DNA from: Bacteroidia bacterium
Lineage (GTDB): Bacteria > Bacteroidota > Bacteroidia > Bacteroidales > Prolixibacteraceae
DNA length: 35,459 nt
Reading direction: 5' to 3'
NCBI GenBank assembly: GCA_026391655.1
Contig: JAPLDR010000116.1
Coordinates: forward strand, 20,009 to 55,467
This document shows, piece after piece, positions 27,286 through 35,290 of this stretch. The stretch's first letter is position 1; every line of letters begins with the position of its first letter. The notes below the pieces were generated by a model. That model saw only the letters and a program-made list of their open reading frames with translations, was not told the origin of the DNA and did not search any database. A program made the translations under genes and the position numbers.

Positions 27286-28341
27286 TCATTTATTTCCAAT
27301 GTTATAAATGGTTCCGCCAATGTTGTCATGCTGTGAACCTGTAACCGAAGAAAGTACATTGATGCGGCCTTTGAAAGCCAGAACTCCAAGAAATGCGAAT
27401 ATCAGCGCCTCTTTGAAGTCGATCAACTTTTCGTTGGGAAGAACAATCTGGCATGAGGTTAGTCGTTTCAATTTATCCATGAGGAACAGATTTTTTGATC
27501 CGCCTCCTGTTGCCAACAGTCTGCCTGAATTACCTGTTATGCCTGATATCTGATTTGCGATATGTTCATAAATTGTTGCAGCCTGATCTTCAATGGTAAG
27601 ACCCGAAGCTGATAATAAAGGTGTTATTTGATTATCAATCCATTCGCGTCCAAGAGATTTAGGCCATTTTTGGCGGTAGAAACCGAGACAGTTTAGTTTT
27701 TTGAGTAACGATTCATTGACAGTTCCGGAAGCTCCCAAATGACCGTCCTTATCATAGGTATACCCCTTTTGCAGTGCTAACTCATTTAGAATAAAATTGG
27801 CCGGACAAATATCAAATGCGATCCGTTTGCCATATTGTTCGAATGAAATATTGGCAAAACCACCGATATTCAGACAGTAGTTGAATTCGGGGAAAAGCAG
27901 TTGATCACCGATGGGAACAAGTGGTGCTCCCTGTCCCCCAAGCGCAACATCGAGATTTCTGAAATCATTGATTATCGTAATTCCCGTTGAAGCAGCTATT
28001 GAGGCTCCGTTGCCAAGTTGAAATGTAAATTTTTTGTCCGGTTGATGAAAAATCGTATGACCATGAGAAGCAATAAGTTGCGGGGCTTCTTTTCCACAAA
28101 GAAATTTAGTAATGAGTTCACCTGTGTAGCAACCATACTCATTATGCAGAATTAAAAATTCCTCTGCTTTTAATTGCGGAGCTCCTTTTAATTTTTCGAT
28201 CCAGATTGGCGGGTAGGCAATCGTTTGTGCATCAACTATTTCATAACTCCATTTATTTTCGTATTCTGAAAAACGGCAAAGCGCCAGATCAATTCCATCA
28301 AGCGATGTACCCGACATAACACCAAGAGCTAATGTGTTCAT
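27286..28341 (-). CDS. anmK: Anhydro-N-acetylmuramic acid kinase
   Basis: The 351-residue enzyme phosphorylates and hydrolyses 1,6-anhydro-MurNAc to MurNAc-6-phosphate during peptidoglycan recycling in the cytoplasm. It starts with GVMSGTSLDGIDLAL, the phosphate-binding signature of AnmK. It also has SHGHTIFHQP, FRNLDVALGGQGAPLVPIGD, LNIGGFANIS, FDICPANFILNELA and ATGGGSKNLFLM in the usual order, and its length is normal for the family. The start overlaps the stop of the upstream M23 gene by 4 bp, so the two are translationally linked, which suits a wall-turnover role. Confidence 0.97.
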   Translation of the reverse strand: MNTLALGVMSGTSLDGIDLALCRFSEYENKWSYEIVDAQTIAYPPIWIEKLKGAPQLKAEEFLILHNEYGCYTGELITKFLCGKEAPQLIASHGHTIFHQPDKKFTFQLGNGASIAASTGITIINDFRNLDVALGGQGAPLVPIGDQLLFPEFNYCLNIGGFANISFEQYGKRIAFDICPANFILNELALQKGYTYDKDGHLGASGTVNESLLKKLNCLGFYRQKWPKSLGREWIDNQITPLLSASGLTIEDQAATIYEHIANQISGITGNSGRLLATGGGSKNLFLMDKLKRLTSCQIVLPNEKLIDFKEALIFAFLGVLAFKGRINVLSSVTGSQHDNIGGTIYNIGNK

Positions 28342-30068
28342 TTGTAAATAATTGCTTTGTATTCAGTTTCGTTTTCCTTATTATCTGTCACAACTAATCT
28401 GAGAAGATGTGATTTACCGAAAGCCATCCTGTTTTTGTCAAAAGTATAAGAGAGTAGTTTTGATTTTGCATCATATTCGAAAAGCGCCCACTTACCATCA
28501 ATTTCGCCCCGGTATGTTTTAATTCCCGAAAGGTCATCAGTAATTTTGAATTGCACTTTTGAAGGATTGGTCAATGTTTTTTTACCCTTGATACTTTGTG
28601 GTGTAATCTGCGGCGGGGTTTTGTCAACTGCAATTGCAAAACTACCAAAAGCACTGGTTTTTACAGTCACCCATTCTTCCGAATATTCACCGCCAATTGC
28701 TGATTTCTGTCTGGTAGTGGGGTCGATCGCAACAATTAAAGCTTTGTCTCTGAGTTTTTCAGGTAAACCATCACACATTATTGCCAGAGAGTAAGGTTTA
28801 TGTAAAGGGACAAGTTTTGAATGCACCTGTTGAAGTTCTGAATAGCAGCCTACTGGTTTAGAAGACGATTTCCAAACGAAACCCAAATCATCATATAATG
28901 CGCCTTTGGGAATATCAACCCTTATTTTGTCATTTTCGAACACATTTGATTGGTCAAATAAAAATTGTTTACTAAAAGATTGATATTTAATTGGTAATGG
29001 AGATTTTTTATTCGTAGTTTTAAATTTCAAGCTAGTTTTATTCTTAAATGCATCACACACAACGATCTCGAATTCATGCACTTTTCCATCATCGAGGTTT
29101 AAAATTCCGTTTTTTTCGGCCGGATCATAAATATCCAGGTAATTTCCAGGTTGCCGGTATAGCCGATGAATCCAGCGATGCGATTTAATATACTCTTCGT
29201 AATCGGCCTGAGAATTGGCATATCGGGAATCGTCGAATGAAAAATTATCCATTTTAAAACCGAAAACTTGTTTTCCATCGCAGAATAATGTAGCGGAATA
29301 GATACCACATTTCAATCCTGTACCATTAAAATCATCTTCGGCTTGAATACCAAAACCAATTTTTCCATAAAGTTCAATGGGAAGATTATTCTTCAATCGG
29401 CAACCACCCGGAACCGGCACGGTTTCATACCTTTTCTTGCTTCGATCCTGGCCTACATTACTGTTTGCAGATAATGGGTAAACATAGACTGATATGATTT
29501 TAGGAATGCTATTATCTTTAATCCCTAAATTGTAAAATATTGGATTAAAGACTCTTTCCGATTCTGTATTTCGGATTTCAAAATGAAGATGAGGACCACC
29601 TGAGCTACCTGAATTGCCTGACCAGGCAATGATTTCACCTTTTTTAAAATGAAACTCATCAGGCGAAAGGGTAATATTTACCTGAAAACTTTCCCGATCG
29701 TATTGTTTTTCTTTAACGTACTCCTGTAATTTGGGGTGAAACCTTTCGAGATGCCCGTAAACCGATGTTGTGCCATCTGGATGGTTCATATACAATGCGT
29801 TACCGTAGCCATAAGGCGAGACACCAATTCTGGAAATATACCCTTCCTTTGCGGCAAATACCGGTAGTCCGGTTTGCCCTTGCGTGCGGAAATCGAGACC
29901 CGAATGAAAATGATTTGCCCTTAATTCTCCAAAGTCTCCCGAAAATGAGAATGGAGGTTTAAGGGGACTTGCAAATGATTCAATAACAGGGTTTTTCTGA
30001 GCATGAAGCTCAGAAAATAAACAAATTATTACAACTAATATTGGTAAAACAACTCTCATTTTTAACAA
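28338..30068 (-). CDS. M23 family metallopeptidase (peptidoglycan endopeptidase)
   Basis: The 576-residue protein has a signal peptide (about 1-23, ending LHAQ). A LytM/M23 domain follows at about 40-170, with the zinc ligands His55 and Asp59 (HFHSGLDF), and GPHLHFEIR with His160 and His162. The long C-terminal part (about 180-576) is beta-rich and ends in an Ig-like segment (DKTPPQITPQ... to YKAIIYK). All catalytic residues are present, so it should cut peptidoglycan cross-links in the periplasm. It overlaps anmK by 4 bp and is divergent from the coiled-coil/zapA genes. Confidence 0.93.
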   Translation of the reverse strand: MLKMRVVLPILVVIICLFSELHAQKNPVIESFASPLKPPFSFSGDFGELRANHFHSGLDFRTQGQTGLPVFAAKEGYISRIGVSPYGYGNALYMNHPDGTTSVYGHLERFHPKLQEYVKEKQYDRESFQVNITLSPDEFHFKKGEIIAWSGNSGSSGGPHLHFEIRNTESERVFNPIFYNLGIKDNSIPKIISVYVYPLSANSNVGQDRSKKRYETVPVPGGCRLKNNLPIELYGKIGFGIQAEDDFNGTGLKCGIYSATLFCDGKQVFGFKMDNFSFDDSRYANSQADYEEYIKSHRWIHRLYRQPGNYLDIYDPAEKNGILNLDDGKVHEFEIVVCDAFKNKTSLKFKTTNKKSPLPIKYQSFSKQFLFDQSNVFENDKIRVDIPKGALYDDLGFVWKSSSKPVGCYSELQQVHSKLVPLHKPYSLAIMCDGLPEKLRDKALIVAIDPTTRQKSAIGGEYSEEWVTVKTSAFGSFAIAVDKTPPQITPQSIKGKKTLTNPSKVQFKITDDLSGIKTYRGEIDGKWALFEYDAKSKLLSYTFDKNRMAFGKSHLLRLVVTDNKENETEYKAIIYK

Positions 30069-30137
30069 ATTTCAAAGAATTGGCTAAAATAGTAAACTTT
30101 TAAAAGCTTTACAGAGGAATAAAAAGATTAAGAAATT

Positions 30138-30166
30138 TTTGCAATATGATTAAAATATTAACTTTG
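30138..30166 (+). promoter_or_regulatory. Bacteroidota housekeeping promoter for the coiled-coil/zapA genes
   Basis: TTTG at 30138-30141 and TAACTTTG at 30159-30166, separated by 17 bp, fit the -33 TTTG and -7 TAnnTTTG elements of the Bacteroidota primary sigma factor. Transcription would begin close to 30173, about a dozen bases before the ATG at 30185. Confidence 0.75.
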
Positions 30167-30184
30167 TCTCTGTAAACATTAGGT

Positions 30185-30478
30185 ATGACAGAGCGTGAAA
30201 CTGTTTTGTTGCGAGAGTTCAAAGGTAAGCTCGATAAACTGATCAATCTTCATTTACGGATGAAAAGGGAAAAACAGCTGTTTATTGAAGAGCAGGCGCA
30301 ACTTAAAGAACAGATCAGATTACTCACCTTACAGAATGAGGAACTGGTTAAAAAGCAGGAAGACCTGAAGTTTGCAAAATCGTTATTGGGTGCGGATGAA
30401 GATCCACACGAAGCTAAAATAAAGATAAACAGAATAGTGCGGGAAATAGACAAATGTATTGCTCTGTTAAATAAGTAA
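30185..30478 (+). CDS. Small coiled-coil protein upstream of zapA
   Basis: The 97-residue, highly charged protein is predicted coiled coil over residues about 5-65 (REFKGKLDKLINLHLRM through EELVKKQEDLKFAKS). A short conserved tail follows, LGADEDPHEAKIKINRIVREIDKCIALLN. No enzyme motif, signal or membrane segment is present. It is 11 bp upstream of zapA and shares its promoter. A comparable small coiled-coil gene often precedes zapA in Bacteroidota as I recall, so a cell-division role, for example ZapB-like bridging, is plausible but unproven. Confidence 0.85.
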   Translation: MTERETVLLREFKGKLDKLINLHLRMKREKQLFIEEQAQLKEQIRLLTLQNEELVKKQEDLKFAKSLLGADEDPHEAKIKINRIVREIDKCIALLNK

Positions 30479-30489
30479 TACAACATGCT

Positions 30490-30783
30490 ATGGATGATAA
30501 ACTTTCGATAAATATCAATATAGCCGACCGATTGTATCCTTTGAGAATTGATCGCAAAGAGGAGGAGAGTATTCGTAAGGCAGCGAAAATTATCAACGAA
30601 AAGGTGGTTCAATATAAGCAAAAGTATGCTTCGAAAGACTTACAGGATTGTCTTGCAATGGCAACGTTACAGTTTGTAATTCAGAAGTTTGATACTGAAA
30701 AACGTATTGATGTTTCGCCATTGGTCGATGAGTTGGAAGTGATGAATGATTTTCTAACAGAGTTTCTTGAAAAGGAAAATTAG
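30490..30783 (+). CDS. zapA: Cell division protein ZapA
   Basis: The 97-residue protein matches the short ZapA family: an N-terminal strand pair (KLSININIADRLYPLRIDRKEEESIRKAAKIINEKV) followed by a helical dimerisation stretch (DCLAMATLQFVIQ). ZapA binds and bundles FtsZ at the division ring in the cytoplasm. The gene sits 11 bp after the coiled-coil gene and is followed by a strong hairpin and then rny. Confidence 0.93.
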   Translation: MDDKLSININIADRLYPLRIDRKEEESIRKAAKIINEKVVQYKQKYASKDLQDCLAMATLQFVIQKFDTEKRIDVSPLVDELEVMNDFLTEFLEKEN

Positions 30784-30803
30784 TTTTTGAATTCTAAATA
30801 GAC

Positions 30804-30874
30804 CCGCATTTTTCAATTATTCCGATTGGTCATTGTATGCTGATCAGGGTAATTTGAATTTGCGGTATTTTTTT
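30804..30874 (+). terminator. Long imperfect hairpin with poly-T between zapA and rny
   Basis: The lower stem pairs 30804-30822 with 30847-30865 (CCGCA with TGCGG, then A+U-rich pairs with three mismatches and some wobbles). A second stem TGGTCA (30827-30832) with TGATCA (30841-30846) closes an eight-base loop. Seven Ts follow (30868-30874). This is a terminator-like structure but longer than usual, so a small RNA is also possible. Confidence 0.6.
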
Positions 30875-30900
30875 GTTAAACCTTTAATTGTATTTTACTA

Positions 30901-32454
30901 ATGGACATAATTATCACGTGCATTGTTACACTGTTTATAGGAGGTACAACTTCCTATTTTCTGTGGGAATTGATGCTGACTAAAAAGAAGCAAAAATTGC
31001 TTGCTGATGCCGAGGTACAGGCTGAAATGCTCAAAGAAAAAAAAATGCTTCAGTCGAGGGAGAAGTTTATGCAGCTCAAATCGGAGCATGAAAGTTATAT
31101 TAATGAGCGAAATCTTAGAATTTCAAGTACTGAGAACAAACTGAAGCAAAAGGAGACCATTTATCTTCAGCGGAAAGAGGAACTACAGCGTAGTATTAAA
31201 GATTTTGAAAACTCTGAGAGGGAGATTGAGACTATTCGCGAAAACCTGAATGTTCAACTTGAATTAGTCGAACAAAAAGAAGAAGAGATGCTCAAATTGC
31301 ATAAACAGCAGGTTCAGCAACTCGAAGCTTTATCCGGAATATCCGCTGATGAGGCAAAATCGCAACTTATTGATTCTTTGAAAAATGAGGCCAAAACGGA
31401 GGCGATGTCATTCATTCAGGAGATTATGGATGAAGCAAAAATGACAGCCAACAAAGAGGCAAAAAAGATCATCGTCAAGTCGATCCAGCGTGTTGCTTCC
31501 GAGACCGCTATCGAAAATTCGGTAACTGTTTTTCATATTGAAAGTGACGAGATAAAAGGAAGGATTATCGGACGTGAAGGTCGAAATATCCGGGCACTTG
31601 AGGCTGCTACCGGAGTTGAAATTATCGTGGATGACACTCCTGAGGCAATTGTTCTCTCTGCATTTGACCCTGTAAGGCGCGAGATTGCACGACTGGCTCT
31701 TCATCAGCTGGTTACCGATGGGCGTATCCATCCTGCCCGCATTGAAGAGGTGGTGAATAAAGTGAAAAAACAGGTTGAGGAGGAGATTATCGAAACCGGT
31801 AAACGGACAACCATCGATCTAGGAGTTCATGGATTGCACCCTGAGCTGATTCGCCTGATAGGGAAAATGAAATACCGTTCGTCATACGGCCAAAATTTAT
31901 TGCAGCACTCCCGCGAGACAGCTAATCTTTGCGCAATCATGGCTGCGGAGCTTGGACTTAATCCTAAGCGAGCCAAACGTGCCGGACTTCTGCACGATAT
32001 TGGTAAAGTCCCGGATGATGAACCGGAATTACCACACGCAATCCTGGGGATGAAACTTGCCGAAAAATTCAAGGAAAAACCAGATATCTGTAATGCAATT
32101 GGTTCACACCACGATGAAGTAGAGATGGATAGCTTACTGGCTCCGATCGTACAGGCATGTGACGCTATTTCTGGCGCCCGTCCTGGTGCACGTCGCGAAG
32201 CGGTTGAATCGTACATTAAACGGTTAAACGACCTCGAAAACATGGCTCTCTCTTATCCGGGAGTGACAAAAACTTATGCAATTCAGGCCGGACGCGAACT
32301 CAGGGTTATTGTTGGAAGCGATAAAATGACTGATATTGAGGCAGAAAACCTCTCTTATGATATCGCCAAGAAAATTCAGGATGAGATGACTTATCCAGGT
32401 CAGGTTAAAATTACAGTTATCCGCGAAACACGAGCTGTTAGCTATGCCAAATAG
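30901..32454 (+). CDS. rny: Ribonuclease Y
   Basis: The 517-residue enzyme has an N-terminal membrane anchor (about 2-22), a long coiled coil (about 28-145) and a KH domain with [26 protein letters not shown] (220-245). Its HD domain has LLHDIGK (His365-Asp366), and [20 protein letters not shown] lies toward the end. This order and length are those of RNase Y, the membrane-bound endoribonuclease that starts mRNA decay. All the catalytic and RNA-binding motifs are intact. It ends at a bidirectional terminator shared with the convergent SirB1-like gene. Confidence 0.97.
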   Translation: MDIIITCIVTLFIGGTTSYFLWELMLTKKKQKLLADAEVQAEMLKEKKMLQSREKFMQLKSEHESYINERNLRISSTENKLKQKETIYLQRKEELQRSIKDFENSEREIETIRENLNVQLELVEQKEEEMLKLHKQQVQQLEALSGISADEAKSQLIDSLKNEAKTEAMSFIQEIMDEAKMTANKEAKKIIVKSIQRVASETAIENSVTVFHIESDEIKGRIIGREGRNIRALEAATGVEIIVDDTPEAIVLSAFDPVRREIARLALHQLVTDGRIHPARIEEVVNKVKKQVEEEIIETGKRTTIDLGVHGLHPELIRLIGKMKYRSSYGQNLLQHSRETANLCAIMAAELGLNPKRAKRAGLLHDIGKVPDDEPELPHAILGMKLAEKFKEKPDICNAIGSHHDEVEMDSLLAPIVQACDAISGARPGARREAVESYIKRLNDLENMALSYPGVTKTYAIQAGRELRVIVGSDKMTDIEAENLSYDIAKKIQDEMTYPGQVKITVIRETRAVSYAK

Positions 32455-32478
32455 AAGAATTAAATTTTGACAAATAAG

Positions 32479-32503
32479 AAAAAGGGGCCGAAAACCCCTT
32501 TTT
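32479..32503. terminator. Bidirectional terminator between rny and the SirB1-like gene
   Basis: AAAAAGGGG (32479-32487) pairs with CCCCTTTTT (32495-32503) around a seven-base loop. T runs are present on both strands, and the convergent genes end at 32454 and 32508. Confidence 0.88.
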
Positions 32504-32507
32504 TAGT

Positions 32508-33377
32508 TTAATATTTTCGAAGTTTATCGAGTAATTTATTCGTAAAAACAGTTTTTTCATCATCTCCTCTTAATTGGTAACATTGTTGGAGTGAAAGCAA
32601 AAGTTTTTTTATCATCGTTTCTTCGCTTAAATGAGTAGTGTTTTCAAGGTTTTCTTTGTTTTCATGTACAAAATACTCTAACTCTTTTGCCCCGATTATT
32701 GCCCCTTTATGTTCCATATTGATATAAAACAGATATGGATCAGCATTCTCTCCGTATACTTCCCTCGAAATCTGGGGTTCGTAGTAACCCAGAATAAGAT
32801 ATTGGCCAATTCCTATAGGATGTATTGGCAGATTTAACCTTCTGGCAATGATGCAAAATAATGTGGAAAGTGAAGTGATATTTCCTTTTCGTGAAACTAA
32901 CAGGTTGTTTATCAGGCAATTTTCGGGAGCAAAAATATCCGGGGTATTTAACTCAAAATGATACAATTCGAAAAAGACATGGTTGATGACTGATACTTTT
33001 TCGAGCGAAGTAAGAGAATCGTTTAACTCAATCCAAATGTCGCGGACAATTTTCTGAATAAGCAGATCAATTTTATCGGGGGCAATTGTCAGATGGTGAA
33101 TCGTGCTTACCAAAACCCACCCGTCCAAAAGCGTTTTATTATCAGAATTGATCCATTGTACAGTCTTGTCGATCAGTTTTATTGATTTGAGCTGACTAAT
33201 AATCAGTTCAAGGCGTTCGTGATGCAATAAACTGGTTGAAGAGCTTAAAGCAAACTCCAAAACCGGTAGAATTGCCGGTCCGGTTTCTATCAATTTGTCT
33301 CTCACGGCAAAGTAAACCTCTTCGTCGCGATCGTCAATCAGTGCAAGCAGCGTATCAATGTTTACGATCTCTTCCAT
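32508..33377 (-). CDS. SirB1-like transglutaminase-fold protein
   Basis: The 289-residue protein contains the SirB1 core (Transglut_core2) around residues 150-210: NCLINNLLVSRKGNITSLSTLFCIIARRLNLPIHPIGIGQYLILGYY. This aligns with the usual YLNxVLxRRxGIPITLSxLYxxIARRLGLPVxGVxxPGHFLVRY. The N-terminal half is helical, with a leading LLALIDDRDEEVYFAVRDKL that looks like a HEAT-type repeat. Family function is poorly known, and the canonical Gly-His is replaced by Gly-Gln (GIGQYL), so catalysis is uncertain. It starts 6 bp after the nucleoside phosphorylase stop, so the two are probably co-transcribed. Confidence 0.85.
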   Translation of the reverse strand: MEEIVNIDTLLALIDDRDEEVYFAVRDKLIETGPAILPVLEFALSSSTSLLHHERLELIISQLKSIKLIDKTVQWINSDNKTLLDGWVLVSTIHHLTIAPDKIDLLIQKIVRDIWIELNDSLTSLEKVSVINHVFFELYHFELNTPDIFAPENCLINNLLVSRKGNITSLSTLFCIIARRLNLPIHPIGIGQYLILGYYEPQISREVYGENADPYLFYINMEHKGAIIGAKELEYFVHENKENLENTTHLSEETMIKKLLLSLQQCYQLRGDDEKTVFTNKLLDKLRKY

Positions 33378-33383
33378 TCTTTT

Positions 33384-34102
33384 CTATTGCGTCAACTTAT
33401 CGAGAATTTTATTTACAAGTCGCTTCATAACAGGTTTATAGTTGCTGCTGGCATTGCGGGTGATACGATTTGCTATGATAATACAAACTGTAAGTGCCTG
33501 ATGTCCAAGTAATTTACTGAGTCCGTAAATTGCGGAACACTCCATTTCGTAGTTTGTGATTTTCATCTCATTGAAACGGAATAATTCAATTTTATCGTTA
33601 ATCTGTTGGTCTACAATATTTAAACGCAATTCTCTGCCTTGAGGACCGTAAAATCCGGGAGCTGAAATGGTAATTCCAGGAATAAACTCATTGTCGGTAA
33701 TCTTGTTGTAAAGATCTATATCACAATCAACTACATAGGGAGATGCCAACAATGGATTCCAGTTTGTATAACTCTTAAAAGCGTTTTCAAAGGCTTGATC
33801 AGCAATTTCTTCTCGTCTGGCGTAGAAATTCATTAATCCGTCGAACCCGATAGCTTTGCGGGAGGCCAAAAACGCATCTACAGGAATATCTCCCTGTAAT
33901 GCTCCGGAAGTGCCGATCCTGATAAGGTTCAAACTGGTTTTAATTGCTTTGATCTCACGAGTTTCCAGATCGATGTTCACTAACGCATCAAGTTCATTAA
34001 CCACAATATCAATGTTGTCGGTTCCGATACCTGTTGAGAGTACTGTAATTCTTTTTCCCTTGTAACGTCTTGTAACAGTGATAAATTTATATTTTTTTTC
34101 AT
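33384..34102 (-). pseudogene. Nucleoside (uridine-type) phosphorylase lacking its N-terminus, out of frame with its ATG
   Basis: The downstream frame encodes VLSTGIGTDNIDIVVNELDALVNID, IRIGTSGALQGDIPVDAF, APGFYGPQGREL and NYEMECSAIYGLSKLLGH, the nucleoside phosphorylase pattern. The frame opens at an in-frame TAA near 34119 with no ATG, GTG or TTG before a GTG at 34004, which lies beyond the conserved STGIGTDN motif. An ATG at 34102, 30 bp after a -7 box, is followed by eight As (34099-34092) and is one base out of frame. Nine As would give MKKKYKFITVT and continue correctly. Even so, about 55 residues including the phosphate-binding GDPDRV motif are missing. Either a decayed gene, an assembly fault, or a gene read by slippage on the A tract. 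Confidence 0.7.
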
Positions 34103-34131
34103 AATGTACAGTTTTTTTTTATAACCTTATG

Positions 34132-34139
34132 CAAAGATA
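34132..34139 (-). promoter_or_regulatory. -7 box upstream of the nucleoside phosphorylase
   Basis: The minus strand reads TATCTTTG (TAnnTTTG), about 30 bp before the ATG at 34102. No clear -33 box. It supports 34102 as the original start site. Confidence 0.5.
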
Positions 34140-34256
34140 AAACGATTAATGCCATTTTTGTACTCATGTGCCAGAACCTTATCATGTACTTTTAAATCAA
34201 AACTATTGAAAAAATATGGAAATAAGCAAAATCAGCTGAAAATAATTATTTATTAA

Positions 34257-34264
34257 TATTTTTG
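34257..34264 (+). promoter_or_regulatory. -7 box for the DUF4293 gene
   Basis: TATTTTTG fits TAnnTTTG and lies 16 bp upstream of the ATG at 34281, giving a very short leader. A -33 TTTG was not found. Confidence 0.45.
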
Positions 34265-34280
34265 TACAAAAATATTAATA

Positions 34281-34745
34281 ATGATACAAAGAATTCAAAC
34301 AGTGTATTTGCTGATTGCCGAAATGTTGATCGGTGCCCTTTTTTTTGTTCCGTTTGGCGAAATAGCCGCAAAAGAGGGAGGTATTTATTGCTTCGATATT
34401 AAAGGAGTTTATCTTGAAGGGATTCAGAAGCCTGAAATTATTTACAGCAGTCTGCCGTTGGCCATATTATGGGCTGTTAGTTTGATCCTTATATTGGCAA
34501 CAATCTTCCTGTTCAAAAACAGAATTCTTCAAATGAGGCTTTCAACGATTAATATTTTCATATTGCTTGGTCTTGGTGGTCTGATTTTTTACTACATATG
34601 GTCCAGTGCCAAACTATTATCAGGGGTCTATTCTCTCACTATTTATCTTGTATTCCCATTAATAGCATCAATTTTAATCTATATGGCTATCAGGGCAATA
34701 GCGAAGGACGAATTACTCGTACGATCAATCGATCGAATTCGATAA
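34281..34745 (+). CDS. DUF4293 family membrane protein
   Basis: The 154-residue protein starts MIQRIQTVYLLIAEMLIGALFFVPFG, the conserved opening of DUF4293, and has four predicted membrane helices (about 6-26, 55-75, 87-110 and 118-138) with a short loop after the first. DUF4293 is largely restricted to Bacteroidota and has no known function, so this gene mainly supports the taxonomic placement. It is transcribed alone from the -7 box just upstream and ends at a bidirectional terminator. Confidence 0.92.
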   Translation: MIQRIQTVYLLIAEMLIGALFFVPFGEIAAKEGGIYCFDIKGVYLEGIQKPEIIYSSLPLAILWAVSLILILATIFLFKNRILQMRLSTINIFILLGLGGLIFYYIWSSAKLLSGVYSLTIYLVFPLIASILIYMAIRAIAKDELLVRSIDRIR

Positions 34746-34755
34746 TCAAAAATAA

Positions 34756-34774
34756 AGCCGGATAAATTCCGGCT
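34756..34774. terminator. Bidirectional terminator between DUF4293 and GAF genes
   Basis: AGCCGGA (34756-34762) pairs with TCCGGCT (34768-34774) around a five-base loop. TATATTTTT follows on plus and TTATTTTTG on minus. It sits between convergent stops at 34745 and 34801. Confidence 0.85.
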
Positions 34775-34800
34775 ATATTTTTGGTATTTGATGGTTGAAA

Positions 34801-35259
34801 TCAAAATAATACCGATAGTTTTTGGCAAAGTGACGTCAGAAATTCTTCGTCATCAATGGTAAACGGGGCAGGGGAGTGGGAATCGATATCAATCTCGGCT
34901 ACAAATTTACCATCCTTAAGTATCGGTACCACAATTTCGCTTTGAACATCAAGGCTGCAAGCGATATAATTTTTTTCCTGGCGAATGTCCTGTACAGTTT
35001 TAAGTTTTTTATTCTCTGCTACTTGTCCGCATACACCTTTCCCAATCGATATTGCATTATGCTCAGTTGGTTTCCCGTAGTACGTCTCAAGCAACAGTTT
35101 CGATCCTTGTCCATCAAGGACATAAAATCCAACCCAATCGTAATGATATACTTTATCTTTCAGTAGTTTACATGTATTATATAAAATTTCGCTACGTTCT
35201 TCTCCTGAGGATGCATATGACCCGATTATCTGAAGAAGTAAAGTAAAGTCTTTATTCAT
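34801..35259 (-). CDS. GAF-domain protein, free methionine-(R)-sulfoxide reductase-like
   Basis: The whole 152-residue protein is one GAF domain. IGKGVCGQVAENKKLKTVQDIRQ (Cys77) and NYIACSLDVQSEIVVPIL (Cys101) align with the fRMsr (YebR) family, which reduces free methionine-R-sulfoxide. E. coli fRMsr has a third conserved cysteine ten residues before the GVCG one; here that position (in HNAISIGKG) has no cysteine. Two-cysteine members may still be active or may have another role. It lies 31 bp after the pyrI stop, on the same strand, so it may be in its transcript. Confidence 0.82.
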   Translation of the reverse strand: MNKDFTLLLQIIGSYASSGEERSEILYNTCKLLKDKVYHYDWVGFYVLDGQGSKLLLETYYGKPTEHNAISIGKGVCGQVAENKKLKTVQDIRQEKNYIACSLDVQSEIVVPILKDGKFVAEIDIDSHSPAPFTIDDEEFLTSLCQKLSVLF

Positions 35260-35290
35260 TTTGCAAAATCTTGTAAGTTAATCCTGAAGA

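Noticed and set aside
30804-30874. 6S RNA between zapA and rny
   Set aside because: The structure is only about 70 bases, much shorter than known 6S RNAs, and the typical large central bubble is not evident. Reported as a terminator-like hairpin instead.
31827-32243. Minus-strand 138-codon frame
   Set aside because: Antisense to the HD domain of rny, which is clearly coding on plus.
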